Assembly: GCA_052289195.1 (NCBI GenBank)
Contig: DAWAJD010000017.1
Span: forward strand, 1 to 43,695
Length of the DNA: 43,695 nt
Reading direction: 5' to 3'
DNA from: UBA4644 sp900555855
GTDB lineage: Bacteria; Bacillota; Clostridia; Oscillospirales; Butyricicoccaceae
Shown: in pieces, positions 24,001-31,488 of the stretch
Numbering within the stretch: the stretch's first letter is position 1
Layout of the letters: each line of letters begins with the position of its first letter
Notes under the pieces: model-generated
What the model was told of the DNA's origin: nothing
What the model saw: the letters and a program-made list of their open reading frames with translations, nothing else
Database searches by the model: none
Translations under genes and position numbers: made by a program

Positions 24001-25878
24001 AATACGGCCACCTTCCAGCCTCGCACCTATGCCAAGGATAATTACTCCGCTGAGTTGGATGCGCTGACGCTGGTAACTGAGGATGGCAGCGCCACGCCCG
24101 ACACTATGACGGCCGAAAATGGCTTTACCGTCTCCGACATTCGCGTCACCAACAACAATGCGGGCCGGCAGCCGGTCAGCTTCAAAGTGACCCTGACCAA
24201 CACCAACTATAAGTGGAAAAATGAAACCGGTAACATCTTTAATGTGTCTGAGAGTGCTGGCTACAATGTCATCATCAACAAGATCGGCCACCGGGACGAA
24301 ACCGTCTCCGTTGGGTGCAAATACGGCAATCAGCTGTCTGTCGATCTCTCCCAGGTTCTGCCCGAGAACTGGAGCGCTGCGGTGGCCATCACCGAGAACA
24401 CCAATGCGGTTCTTACCGAGATCCATGGCGGTGCGATGTATATCATGGAGCAAGACGGCAAGCTCTGGCTCCAGCTGACGAATGATTCCAACAAGGTCGG
24501 CAAGGACGCCACAGTCACTCTCACCGTGAACAGCACCAACTACAATCCGTTCACCATCACCGTCACCGTCACCGCCCAGAAAAAGGAGACGCAGACCGTC
24601 ACAGCCAATGATCTCAATGTCACCTACGGCGATGCGGGCGTCAAGCTCAATGCCTCCGCGCTGGACAATGCCAAGTTGACCTATCAGGTCACCGAGGGCG
24701 CGGATGTGGTCGCCGTAGACGCAAACGGCAATGTGACCCTTCGGAAGTCCGGCACCGCGAAGATCGAGATCTCCGCGGCGGAGACCGAAGATTACGGCAC
24801 TGCGAATACCACCGTCACCGTCACCGTCGCCAAGCGCAGTCTGACCGTCAAGGCCAACGACCTGACCGCTTATGTGGGCGGACAGCTGCCTGCGCTGGAC
24901 TATACCGTCACCGGCCTGGTCAGCGGCGACACGCTGACGACCGTGCCCGAGCTGGAGCTGAAGGATGTTCCCGCCGGCGTGGATCCCATGAAGACCGCCG
25001 GGACCTATACCATCGGCTTTAAGACCGCGCCTGTGGCCGATCCGGACAAATATGACCTGACCGTGGAAACCGGCACGCTGACCGTCAGCAGCCGGCCCAA
25101 TGTGAATCCCGTCCCCGCCGGCAATTCCGTCAAGCTGGAAGAAGCCGCCGGCGGCAAGCTCACTTCCTCCGTCTCCCGGGCCACCAAGGGCACCACGGTG
25201 ACCATCACCGTCAAGCCCGACGCGGGCTATCAGCTGGAGGAGCTGGAGGTCCTGGACAAAAACGGCGAGGCTCTGCCCCTGAAGGAGCTGGCAAACGGCA
25301 AGTTCAGCTTCCAGATGCCCGATTCCAAGGTCACCGTTCAGGCGTCCTTCGTCCAGGAGAGCACCTATGCTGGCTATCCCGATGTGCTCCCGCAGGATTG
25401 GTTCTATTCCTCCGTCCGCTATGTGACGGAGCGGGGCCTGATGAACGGCACGCCCAACGGCTTTGAGCCCAACATGGATTCCTCCCGCGCCACGATCTGG
25501 ACCATTCTGGCCCGCTTCAGCGGCGTGGATACCACCGTCGTCAGCGGCGAATGGTATGCCGTGGCCCGTCAGTGGGCTATGGAAAACGGCGTCTCCGACG
25601 GCACGAATCCCAACGGCGTCATCACCCGCGAGCAGCTGGCCACCATGCTCTATCGCTTCGCCAAAAACAAGGGTCTGGTGCAGGAGCCTGTGACCGCAGA
25701 CCTGAGCGTCTTTGTGGACGCCGGCCAGATCAGCGACTACGCGCTGGACGCCATGCGCTGGGCCGTCTCTGTCGGCCTGCTCAACGGCATGGACGGCAGC
25801 CGTCTGGCTCCCCAGGGCAGCGCAGCCCGGGCCCAGGTCGCCGCGATGCTGATGCGCTTTGATCAGCTGGCGAAATAA
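21007..25878 (+). CDS. Large modular SLH surface protein with cohesin-like and Ig-like repeats
   Basis: 1623 residues; AGGAGG precedes the ATG. Order of parts: signal peptide 1-24; cohesin-like module about 26-190 (VSLDQAEVEAGKEVKVNLNV, NNPGLTALTVRVFY); bacterial Ig-like domains about 198-395; further Ig-like modules each with a D-x-Y-x-x-x or DQYG landmark at residues 327, 434, 543, 649 and 756; MBG/YDG-like repeats about 836-990 and 1278-1365; an InlB-like B repeat about 1375-1455; and three SLH repeats 1458-1623. It is probably a long stalk bound to the wall by its C-terminus and presenting the cohesin at its tip. The first 570 nt are visibly AT-richer than the rest. Confidence 0.88.
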   Translation: MKKLLALFLAISMTFSLIIMPVSAADKLTVSLDQAEVEAGKEVKVNLNVSNNPGLTALTVRVFYKKDELTCTGISTQKQSDNNFTAWKQFEKELATLEEEEEQGRKVSVEFNKNDTSAANLSEERKNAGWALANFAYIVSKTVFDKNGVVACLTFKAAEGLESGTTPIEIEIVKASGEKNVTLETASLNSSLTINGVAPTLGKVTLSPTSAQVNGTTGATVNATATSTSNKDITGLVTWSISGGENSGVSINAATGEITVGAKAKDDHYIVTATAIDGKTQGAAQNATLTVTRALSGYKITVTPLSKAMIIPTSEEITQQFTATAVDRYDDEVTSGFTWSLNPSDIEGVSIAKDGTVTVTAGAKDAISDRQEFSVIATLDNSPGKPYGQAILVVKRDSDRVPTSVVISGGPKGSTLAVPKTGTANATYTATVYDQYGTEIADPGAISWYLEADDESQPFGTGNESQFIVMKEFAQTFAEGSTSRDVTVKATCGGVFATTTLTLTREKATVTTLKITGSDTLEVPTKSEYPNGQITPYSVTIYDQYGVEMNSNGYSIGRELAPTGVSDVIFQPDGVKVTCYAAGNQFDQNNALTFTIKASCVGKEATKTITLKREPSVATAIAYGTGMTNPVVPTNETPVSANVTLAVEDQYGVPMNSATVEPDGDLPVGFIWQEGSLRVTKAAVAHFDGERKNAVQVSVDLKCGESVKNTVKLWLELAAAQINKDSAEITGQASIAKPKGNTPNTAEYSISDVIKDQYGLRMQNVDRSKLSLKLYSDAACGNEVTNDPVTLSGNTITVTSGAEVDTKYYLKAYYNDQPCSDAKTITITNKQEGAPLTVVQGDITYGETVSPSVSNTPAGAGTITYTYVGRDGTTYNSSDAPTNAGKYTVTATCEDANYIYTGSVDFQILSKEIKVDWIELTYDEYTYNGREQTVKYTVKDGNTTLVEGTDYTVEGDKQTNAGVHLLKIIGTGNYTSNFTAAAGAPSVNWNIWGLPVRINTATFQPRTYAKDNYSAELDALTLVTEDGSATPDTMTAENGFTVSDIRVTNNNAGRQPVSFKVTLTNTNYKWKNETGNIFNVSESAGYNVIINKIGHRDETVSVGCKYGNQLSVDLSQVLPENWSAAVAITENTNAVLTEIHGGAMYIMEQDGKLWLQLTNDSNKVGKDATVTLTVNSTNYNPFTITVTVTAQKKETQTVTANDLNVTYGDAGVKLNASALDNAKLTYQVTEGADVVAVDANGNVTLRKSGTAKIEISAAETEDYGTANTTVTVTVAKRSLTVKANDLTAYVGGQLPALDYTVTGLVSGDTLTTVPELELKDVPAGVDPMKTAGTYTIGFKTAPVADPDKYDLTVETGTLTVSSRPNVNPVPAGNSVKLEEAAGGKLTSSVSRATKGTTVTITVKPDAGYQLEELEVLDKNGEALPLKELANGKFSFQMPDSKVTVQASFVQESTYAGYPDVLPQDWFYSSVRYVTERGLMNGTPNGFEPNMDSSRATIWTILARFSGVDTTVVSGEWYAVARQWAMENGVSDGTNPNGVITREQLATMLYRFAKNKGLVQEPVTADLSVFVDAGQISDYALDAMRWAVSVGLLNGMDGSRLAPQGSAARAQVAAMLMRFDQLAK

Positions 25879-25900
25879 CCTTACATCGCATAATTTCAAG

Positions 25901-25937
25901 AGCCACCGCGGGCGCGCCCCGCGGTGGCTTTGTATTT
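25901..25937 (+). terminator. Terminator of the surface cluster
   Basis: Perfect 12-bp stem AGCCACCGCGGG (25901-25912) / CCCGCGGTGGCT (25918-25929), followed by a T-rich but interrupted tail. Confidence 0.82.
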
Positions 25938-26054
25938 TTCCGGGATCCTTGTGCTTCTGCCGGAAATTTAGAAGAATTCAGAAAAAAATTCGTGCTTTTT
26001 CCTAAGAAATATGATAAGATAAAATTAATATAAGGCAAAGGAGGGTGCTTTCTC

Positions 26055-26489
26055 ATGAACATTCCCGCGTATGTTATCTGGCTGGCGGCGGCCATCCTGT
26101 TCGGGATTCTGGAAGCGGTGATGCTGGGGCTCAATTCCATCTGGTTTTCCGTGGGCGCGCTGGCGGCCATGGCTGCGGCGCTTTTGGGCGGCGGCGTCTG
26201 GCTGCAGGCGGTGGTCTTTCTGGCGGTGTCGCTGGCGGCGCTGCTTGCGGCGAAAAAGCTGCTGAAAAAGCGCTTCAACCGGGCCCGTCAGCCCACCAAT
26301 GCCGACCGGATCCTGGGCGAGACCGTCATCGTCACGGAGGAGATCAACAACGAAAAACCCTCCGGACAGATCCGGGCGGGCAGCATCTTCTGGACGGCCC
26401 GCAGCATTGATGGCACTGTGATCCCCAAGGACGCCGAGGTCACAGTGAAATATATCGATGGCGTCAAGGCCATGGTGGAGCGCGCCTGA
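26055..26489 (+). CDS. NfeD-family membrane protein
   Basis: 144 residues. Three hydrophobic segments (about 5-22, 29-48, 51-68) are followed by a soluble OB-fold domain (about 80-144; GETVIVTEEI, GQIRAGSIFWTARSI, VTVKYIDGVKAMVE) typical of short NfeD proteins. NfeD partners with SPFH proteins in membrane microdomains, and here the SPFH gene follows after 39 nt, the classical pairing. AAGGAGG lies before the ATG. The 176 nt upstream contain the preceding terminator and AT-rich DNA without a promoter I can assign with confidence. Confidence 0.9.
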   Translation: MNIPAYVIWLAAAILFGILEAVMLGLNSIWFSVGALAAMAAALLGGGVWLQAVVFLAVSLAALLAAKKLLKKRFNRARQPTNADRILGETVIVTEEINNEKPSGQIRAGSIFWTARSIDGTVIPKDAEVTVKYIDGVKAMVERA

Positions 26490-26528
26490 GCGCCGCCCCA
26501 TTTGCAACAAAAGAAGGAGGAACCCCCT

Positions 26529-27434
26529 ATGCTGATCGCAATCGCATCGCTGCTCCCCGTGATCCTGATCATTATTGTCGTCCTGCTGATCCTGTCCAAT
26601 GTGGTGGTCGTGCCCCAGGCCAGCGCCTTTGTGGTGGAGCGCCTTGGCGCTTACCAGCAGACCTGGCAGACCGGCGTCCATTTCAAGATCCCCCTGCTGG
26701 AGCGGGTGGCCAATAAGGTCACGCTGAAGGAGCGCATCGCCGATTTTGCGCCCCAGCCCGTGATCACCAAGGACAATGTCACCATGCAGATCGACACGGT
26801 GGTCTATTTCTTCGTCTCCGACCCCAAGCTCTATACCTATGGCGTGGTGCAGCCTATGTCTGCCATTGAAAATCTGACGGCAACCACCCTGCGCAACATC
26901 ATCGGCGAGCTGGAGCTGGATCAGACCCTCACCTCCCGCGACATTATCAACAGCAAGATGCGGGCCATTCTGGATGAAGCCACCGATCCCTGGGGCATCA
27001 AGGTCACTCGCGTGGAGCTGAAAAACATCATTCCGCCCAAAGAGATCCAGAACGCCATGGAGCGCCAAATGAAGGCCGAGCGGGAGCGCCGGGAATCCAT
27101 CCTGAAGGCCGAGGGCGAGAAGAAATCCGCCATCCTGATCGCCGAGGGCGAAAAGGAATCTGCCATCCTCCGGGCCGAAGCCGTTAAGCAGCAGAAGATC
27201 AAGGAAGCCGAAGGTCAGGCAGAGGCCCTGATGAAGGTCCAGACCGCGCTGGCCGATTCTCTCAAGCTGCTGAACGAAGCAGCCCCCACCGATGCGGTCC
27301 TGCGCATGAAGGCACTGGAAGCCTTCCAGGCCGCAGCCAACGGTCAGGCCACCAAGATCATCATTCCCTCCGAGCTTCAGAGCATCGCCGGTCTGGCTGT
27401 CTCCGCCAAGGAACTGATTAAGGACGAAAAATAA
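26529..27434 (+). CDS. SPFH-domain protein (stomatin/prohibitin, QmcA-like)
   Basis: 301 residues from the ATG at 26529 (AAGGAGG upstream). A hydrophobic N-terminal anchor (about 3-28) leads to the SPFH/Band 7 domain (VVVPQASAFVVERLGAYQQT, VSTVVYF-like strand DTVVYFFVSDP, LRNIIGELELDQTLTSRD). An Ala/Glu/Lys-rich coiled coil follows (about 180-245, repeats of AEGEKKSAIL and AEGEKESAIL). It should oligomerise at the inner face of the membrane as a scaffold for microdomains and protease control. It forms an operon with the NfeD gene. Confidence 0.93.
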   Translation: MLIAIASLLPVILIIIVVLLILSNVVVVPQASAFVVERLGAYQQTWQTGVHFKIPLLERVANKVTLKERIADFAPQPVITKDNVTMQIDTVVYFFVSDPKLYTYGVVQPMSAIENLTATTLRNIIGELELDQTLTSRDIINSKMRAILDEATDPWGIKVTRVELKNIIPPKEIQNAMERQMKAERERRESILKAEGEKKSAILIAEGEKESAILRAEAVKQQKIKEAEGQAEALMKVQTALADSLKLLNEAAPTDAVLRMKALEAFQAAANGQATKIIIPSELQSIAGLAVSAKELIKDEK

Positions 27435-27455
27435 GCAAACGCCGAAAAGAAACAG

Positions 27456-27490
27456 AAAAGCCTGTGAGCCAAAACTCACAGGCTTTTTTT
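27456..27490. terminator. Bidirectional terminator between SPFH gene and aromatic operon
   Basis: Perfect 13-bp stem AAAAGCCTGTGAG (27456-27468) / CTCACAGGCTTTT (27475-27487), with seven T to 27490. The A run on the left lets it also end the minus-strand aminotransferase transcript, which stops at 27500. Confidence 0.92.
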
Positions 27491-27499
27491 ATCCCAGGC

Positions 27500-28687
27500 T
27501 CACAGACCGAAGTCCTTTGCCAGCGCCTGGAAGGCGGGCAGCGAACGCTGCAGCGTCTCTGGTGGGACGCAATAGGCCAGTCTGGCGTAGCCGGGACAGC
27601 CGAACTCATCGCCGGGGATCAGCAGGACATCCCGTTCCATGGCTTTTTGGCAGAAGAAGCGAGAATCGTCACTGGGCGTCTTCAAAAACAGATAGAAGGC
27701 GCCGTCCGGCCGGACGCAGGAAAAGCCCATTCTGGTCAAGGCGGCATAGATGAAGTCCCGGTTTTTTGCATAGACAGAAAGATCGGCGGTCTGACCGGCG
27801 CAATCTGCCGCCACCCGCTGAAACAGGGAGGACACATTGATATAGCCAAGCGCTCGCCCCGCACCGTAGATTGCAGCGCGAACCCTGGCATAATCCGTCA
27901 TCCCGGGATGCAGCGCCAGATAGCCGATGCGCTCGCCGGGCAGGGAGAGGGATTTGCTGAAGGAATAGCAATAGATGGCGTCGGAATAGATGACGGGCAG
28001 GAAGGGGACCTCAGCCCCGCCGTAGGACAGCTCCCGGTAAGGCTCGTCGGCGATCACATAGATGGGGTGGCCAAACTGCCGGGCCTTTTCCGAAAGAAGG
28101 GCCGCCAGCTGCTCCAGGCTCTCCCGGGAAAGGATCACGCCGGAGGGATTGTTGGGGGAGTTCAGCAGCATGGCCGCCGTCCTGGGCGTGATGGCCCGCT
28201 CCACGGCGGAAAGCTCCATTTGAAAGGTGTCAGGATGAGAGGGAACCTCCACCAGCGTCGCCCCTGCAGCCTGGGCATAGAGCCGGTATTCCGTAAAATA
28301 GGGCGTCAGCGTCAGGATCTCATCGCCCGGCGAAAGCAGGGCATAGCAGAGGATCGCCAAGGCGGAGGAGGAGCCGGAGGTCAGATACAGATCCTGCGGT
28401 CCATAATTTACGCCAAAGGAGGCCTTCAGACCGTCTGCCAGCTTCTGTCGGACGAACTCCAGCCCCGGTGCCGGCGTATAGCCATGCAGCTCCGTGGCGG
28501 GAACGGTCTCCAGCAGGCGGCGGATGCTCTCCGCCACACAGGCCGGCGCCGGAACGCTGGGGCTGCCGATGGTAAAATTAAACACATTTTCCGCACCCAC
28601 CTCCTGGGCGCGCCGGTCGCCGTAAGCGGCGATCTCCCGGATGACGCTCCCCTGGGAGCCCCAATCCACCATGTTCTGCGGGATCAT
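27500..28687 (-). CDS. PLP-dependent aminotransferase (class I), probable aromatic aminotransferase
   Basis: 395 residues, fold type I. Visible motifs: FTIGSPSVPAP near the N-terminus, LNSPNNPSGV, IADEPYREL (PLP pyridine-binding Asp) and SFSKSLSLPGERIGYLALHP with the Schiff-base Lys. The gene is the last of the aromatic operon and overlaps aroQ as ATGA, so it probably converts phenylpyruvate and 4-hydroxyphenylpyruvate to Phe and Tyr with glutamate. Family membership alone would also allow aspartate or other keto-acid substrates. GGAGGTG precedes the ATG. Confidence 0.88.
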   Translation of the reverse strand: MIPQNMVDWGSQGSVIREIAAYGDRRAQEVGAENVFNFTIGSPSVPAPACVAESIRRLLETVPATELHGYTPAPGLEFVRQKLADGLKASFGVNYGPQDLYLTSGSSSALAILCYALLSPGDEILTLTPYFTEYRLYAQAAGATLVEVPSHPDTFQMELSAVERAITPRTAAMLLNSPNNPSGVILSRESLEQLAALLSEKARQFGHPIYVIADEPYRELSYGGAEVPFLPVIYSDAIYCYSFSKSLSLPGERIGYLALHPGMTDYARVRAAIYGAGRALGYINVSSLFQRVAADCAGQTADLSVYAKNRDFIYAALTRMGFSCVRPDGAFYLFLKTPSDDSRFFCQKAMERDVLLIPGDEFGCPGYARLAYCVPPETLQRSLPAFQALAKDFGL

Positions 28688-29124
28688 GCATTCACCTCCA
28701 GTAGTTGCTTTAAGAAGCGGATGGCCTGTACATAGCCGTCGAAGCCCAGGCCCTGATAGGTGCGGGCACAGGCCATGCCCGCATAGGATCTCTGCCGGAA
28801 CGGCTCCCGGCTGCTGACAGCAGAGATGTGTACCTCCACCGCCGGAAGCGCCACGGCCTTCAGCGCGTCCAGAATGGCGACGCTGGTGTGGGTATAGGCG
28901 GCGGGATTGATGACGATGCCGTCAAAAACGCCATAGGCCTGTTGGATGGCATCCACGATGGCACCTTCATGATTGGACTGAAAGCACTCCACCTCCACGC
29001 CCTCCTCCTTTCCGGTCTGCCGGAGCAGAGAAAGCAGGTCCTGATAGGTGCGCCTCCCATAGATCTCCGGCTCCCGCAGGCCCAGCAGGTTCAGGTTGGG
29101 CCCATTGATCACCAGCAGCTTCAT
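28684..29124 (-). CDS. aroQ: 3-Dehydroquinate dehydratase, type II
   Basis: 146 residues, the usual size. Type II signature: MKLLVINGPNLNLLGLREPE with the catalytic Tyr shortly after (EIYG), FQSNHEGAIVD, INPAAYTHTSVAILDAL and VEVHISAVSSREPFR with the catalytic His. It converts 3-dehydroquinate to 3-dehydroshikimate, the third shikimate step. I took the ATG at 29124 because it overlaps the AroE-AroK stop as ATGA; the in-frame ORF extends far upstream without meaning. Confidence 0.97.
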   Translation of the reverse strand: MKLLVINGPNLNLLGLREPEIYGRRTYQDLLSLLRQTGKEEGVEVECFQSNHEGAIVDAIQQAYGVFDGIVINPAAYTHTSVAILDALKAVALPAVEVHISAVSSREPFRQRSYAGMACARTYQGLGFDGYVQAIRFLKQLLEVNA

Positions 29125-30341
29125 GCGTATTCCTCCATTTGCTTCAATGTTTCCGCCAGCGGTCCGTTGTTGTCGATGATGCGGTCGGCAAACCGGCGGT
29201 AAAGGGGCTCCCGCCGGGCAAACAGCGCGTCCAGCGGCGTGGCCTGAGAGATGGGGCGGCCCTGCGTCGGCAGCGCGTCCAGCGACCGCTGCAGCCAGAA
29301 GATCGTCCCGTTTTGATGCAGCAGGGGATAATTGTCCTCCCGGGTGACGCAGCCGCCGCCGGTTGCGAGAAGGATGCCGGAGCGCTTGCCCAGCTCTGCC
29401 AGCACCCGGGTCTCCAGCGCGCGGAAGCCGGCCTCGCCCTGCTGGGCAAAGATCTCCGGGATGGACATCCCGGCCTGCTCCGCAATGACCTGATCCGCGT
29501 CCAGAACGGGGCGGCCCAGCCTTTCGCCCAGTGCCGCGGCCACCGTGCTCTTGCCGCAGCCGGGCATACCGATGAGAATGATATTTTCCAGCCGCTGCCG
29601 CAGCAGCGCCACGGCGCGGTCGATCTCGCTTTCCGGAATGGGCCGGCCGGTAAAAAGCTCCCGGCTGCGTTTGGCCTGCGCCGCCAGCATGGGCAGGCCG
29701 CTGCAGCATGGGATGCCAAGCGCCTCCGCCTGCAGCATAAGACCGGTGCGGGCGGGGTTGTAGACGATGTCCAAAACGCCCTCGCAGGCCGGAAACGCCT
29801 GCAGCTCCACCGGCGACGCAGGGCAGGCAGGATACATTCCCACCGGCGTGGTGTTCACCAGCAGCTGTGCGTCCCGGTGGCGGTCCAGGTTTTGATAGTT
29901 GTCCGGGCCGCTGCGGGAGATCACAGTGACGCTGGCTGCGCCCAGCTCCCGCAATACGGCGCACACCGTCACAGAAGCGCCGCCGCTGCCCAATACCAGG
30001 GCCTTTTTGCCCCGGATGGGGATACCGCTCTGCAGCGCCATGCGGCGGAAGCCGAAATAATCGGTATTGTCGCCGTAGAGCGTGCCGTCCGGCCGGCGGA
30101 TCAGCGTATTTACACTGCCCAGCAGCCGGGCCTCCGGCGAAAGCGCATCGCATCGGGCGGCGGCAAGCTTTTTATAGGGAATGGTCACATTCAGCCCGTC
30201 CCAGGGGCCGTTTTGCAGAAAATCGTCCAGCTGCTCCCGGGGGCATTCAAACAGCCGGTAGGCAGGATCACCCAGTAGACCATGAAGCATAGGAGAATAG
30301 CTGTGGCCAAGCGTTTCTCCAAGCAGACCGCAGCGAGGCAT
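29121..30341 (-). CDS. aroEK: Bifunctional shikimate dehydrogenase-shikimate kinase
   Basis: 406 residues, two enzymes in one chain. Residues 1 to about 247 are AroE: GHSYSPMLHGLL, NVTIPYKK (catalytic Lys), GDNTDYFGF, NADP loop LVLGSGGAS, NTTPVGMYP. Residues from about 252 are AroK: Walker A GMPGCGKST, DADQVIAE, RALETRVL, TGGGCV and the lid REPLYRR. It therefore covers steps four and five, 3-dehydroshikimate to shikimate 3-phosphate. All key residues of both halves look intact and the join is short. The start overlaps the pheA stop by one nt (TGATG). Confidence 0.95.
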   Translation of the reverse strand: MPRCGLLGETLGHSYSPMLHGLLGDPAYRLFECPREQLDDFLQNGPWDGLNVTIPYKKLAAARCDALSPEARLLGSVNTLIRRPDGTLYGDNTDYFGFRRMALQSGIPIRGKKALVLGSGGASVTVCAVLRELGAASVTVISRSGPDNYQNLDRHRDAQLLVNTTPVGMYPACPASPVELQAFPACEGVLDIVYNPARTGLMLQAEALGIPCCSGLPMLAAQAKRSRELFTGRPIPESEIDRAVALLRQRLENIILIGMPGCGKSTVAAALGERLGRPVLDADQVIAEQAGMSIPEIFAQQGEAGFRALETRVLAELGKRSGILLATGGGCVTREDNYPLLHQNGTIFWLQRSLDALPTQGRPISQATPLDALFARREPLYRRFADRIIDNNGPLAETLKQMEEYA

Positions 30342-31483
30342 CAGACCACCTCGCTGTAGCTGCCCAGATAGGAGAACTCCTCGCAGGTGGCGGAAAGCTC
30401 GCCCATGAGCTGCAGAAACTGGGGCGAATAGACCGAGGTCTCCAGATCGAAATAGAAGCGGAACTCAAAATCCCGGTCTGGCATGGGGCGGCTTTCCAGC
30501 TTGTTCAGGTTGATGCCCAGCGCATAAAACCGGGAAAGCAGCTTGTAGAGAGAGCCTGGCTCGTGGGGCAGGACGGCCATGATGCTGGTGCGGTCTGCGC
30601 CGGGGTAGATCTCCAGATCCTTGGAGATGCAGATGAAGCGAGTGAAATTGTTGTCCCGATCCTGAACGGAGGACGCCAGGCATTCCAGCCCATAGAGCTT
30701 CATGCAGGCCCGGGAGGACAGGGCCGCGATATCCTTCCGGCCGGACTGCGCCGCCAGCTTGGCGGCAGCCGCCGTGTTTTCGCAGGGGATCACCCGAACG
30801 CCGGGCAGCTTCTGCAGAAACTCGCTGCACTGATGAATGGCCTGCTCGTGGGAATAGATCTCTCGGATATCGGAGAGCTTTGTCCCTGCGGGGGCCAGAA
30901 GATTATGGTCCACCTTCAGGCGGACGCTGCGGACGATGCGGAAATCGTGGCGCATCATCAGGTCGTAAACGGCGTTGACGGAGCCGGCGGTGCTGTTTTC
31001 CAGCGGCACCACGCCATAGCGGCACAGGCCCTTTTCAATGGCAGAAAACACAGCTTCAAAGCTGGAAAAATACAGGATATGCGGCAGCCGGAACAGCTTG
31101 CTGCAGGCCAGCTGGGAATAGGCCCCCTCTACGCCCTGACAGGCGACAGTGGCGTGCTCCGGGAAAAGGGCGGGGGTGGCTTGGATGGCATCGCTGATCT
31201 GGCGGGTCAGCGGTGTGGCATAGCCCAAAAGCCGGGTCTGATAGCTGCGGCTCAGCTCAAAGATCAGGGAATAGAGGGAGAGCATATAATCCCGGATGGC
31301 CTCCGGCGCGGCTTCCGCCACGGCGAGCAGCTTTTGCTGCTCCCTGCCCTGATCCAATACAGGCATGCCGTGATCCTTTTTATACTGTGCGATGCCGGCG
31401 GCCGTCTCCATCCGCTGGGAAAACAGGCGGATGAGCTGGCTGTCGATGCTGTCGATCTCTTTTCTGTAATCCTTCAGATCCAT
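30341..31483 (-). CDS. pheA: Bifunctional chorismate mutase-prephenate dehydratase (P-protein)
   Basis: 380 residues in three parts. AroQ-class chorismate mutase about 1-88 (LKDYRKEIDSIDSQLIRLF, QYKKDHGMPVLD). Prephenate dehydratase about 110-290 (GVEGAYSQLAC, YGVVPLENSTAGSVNAVYDL, and NFTRFICIS at its end, the catalytic Thr-Arg-Phe). C-terminal ACT domain (HEPGSLYKLLSRFYALGINL, then LESRP, the Phe-binding motif). It makes phenylpyruvate from chorismate and should be feedback-inhibited by phenylalanine. It lies 5 nt downstream of aroC. Confidence 0.96.
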   Translation of the reverse strand: MDLKDYRKEIDSIDSQLIRLFSQRMETAAGIAQYKKDHGMPVLDQGREQQKLLAVAEAAPEAIRDYMLSLYSLIFELSRSYQTRLLGYATPLTRQISDAIQATPALFPEHATVACQGVEGAYSQLACSKLFRLPHILYFSSFEAVFSAIEKGLCRYGVVPLENSTAGSVNAVYDLMMRHDFRIVRSVRLKVDHNLLAPAGTKLSDIREIYSHEQAIHQCSEFLQKLPGVRVIPCENTAAAAKLAAQSGRKDIAALSSRACMKLYGLECLASSVQDRDNNFTRFICISKDLEIYPGADRTSIMAVLPHEPGSLYKLLSRFYALGINLNKLESRPMPDRDFEFRFYFDLETSVYSPQFLQLMGELSATCEEFSYLGSYSEVV

Positions 31484-31488
31484 GTTCG

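Noticed and set aside
21169..25899. A 1576-residue open frame on the minus strand, antisense to the giant surface protein
   Set aside because: It mirrors the sense gene almost end to end, has no ribosome site or recognisable domain, and long stop-free antisense frames are expected where the sense gene avoids certain codons in GC-rich DNA.
28684..30153. A 489-residue frame containing aroQ with a long N-terminal extension
   Set aside because: The extension lies out of frame over aroEK and is low-complexity Ala/Gly/Arg; the aroQ ATG at 29124 overlaps the aroEK stop as ATGA.
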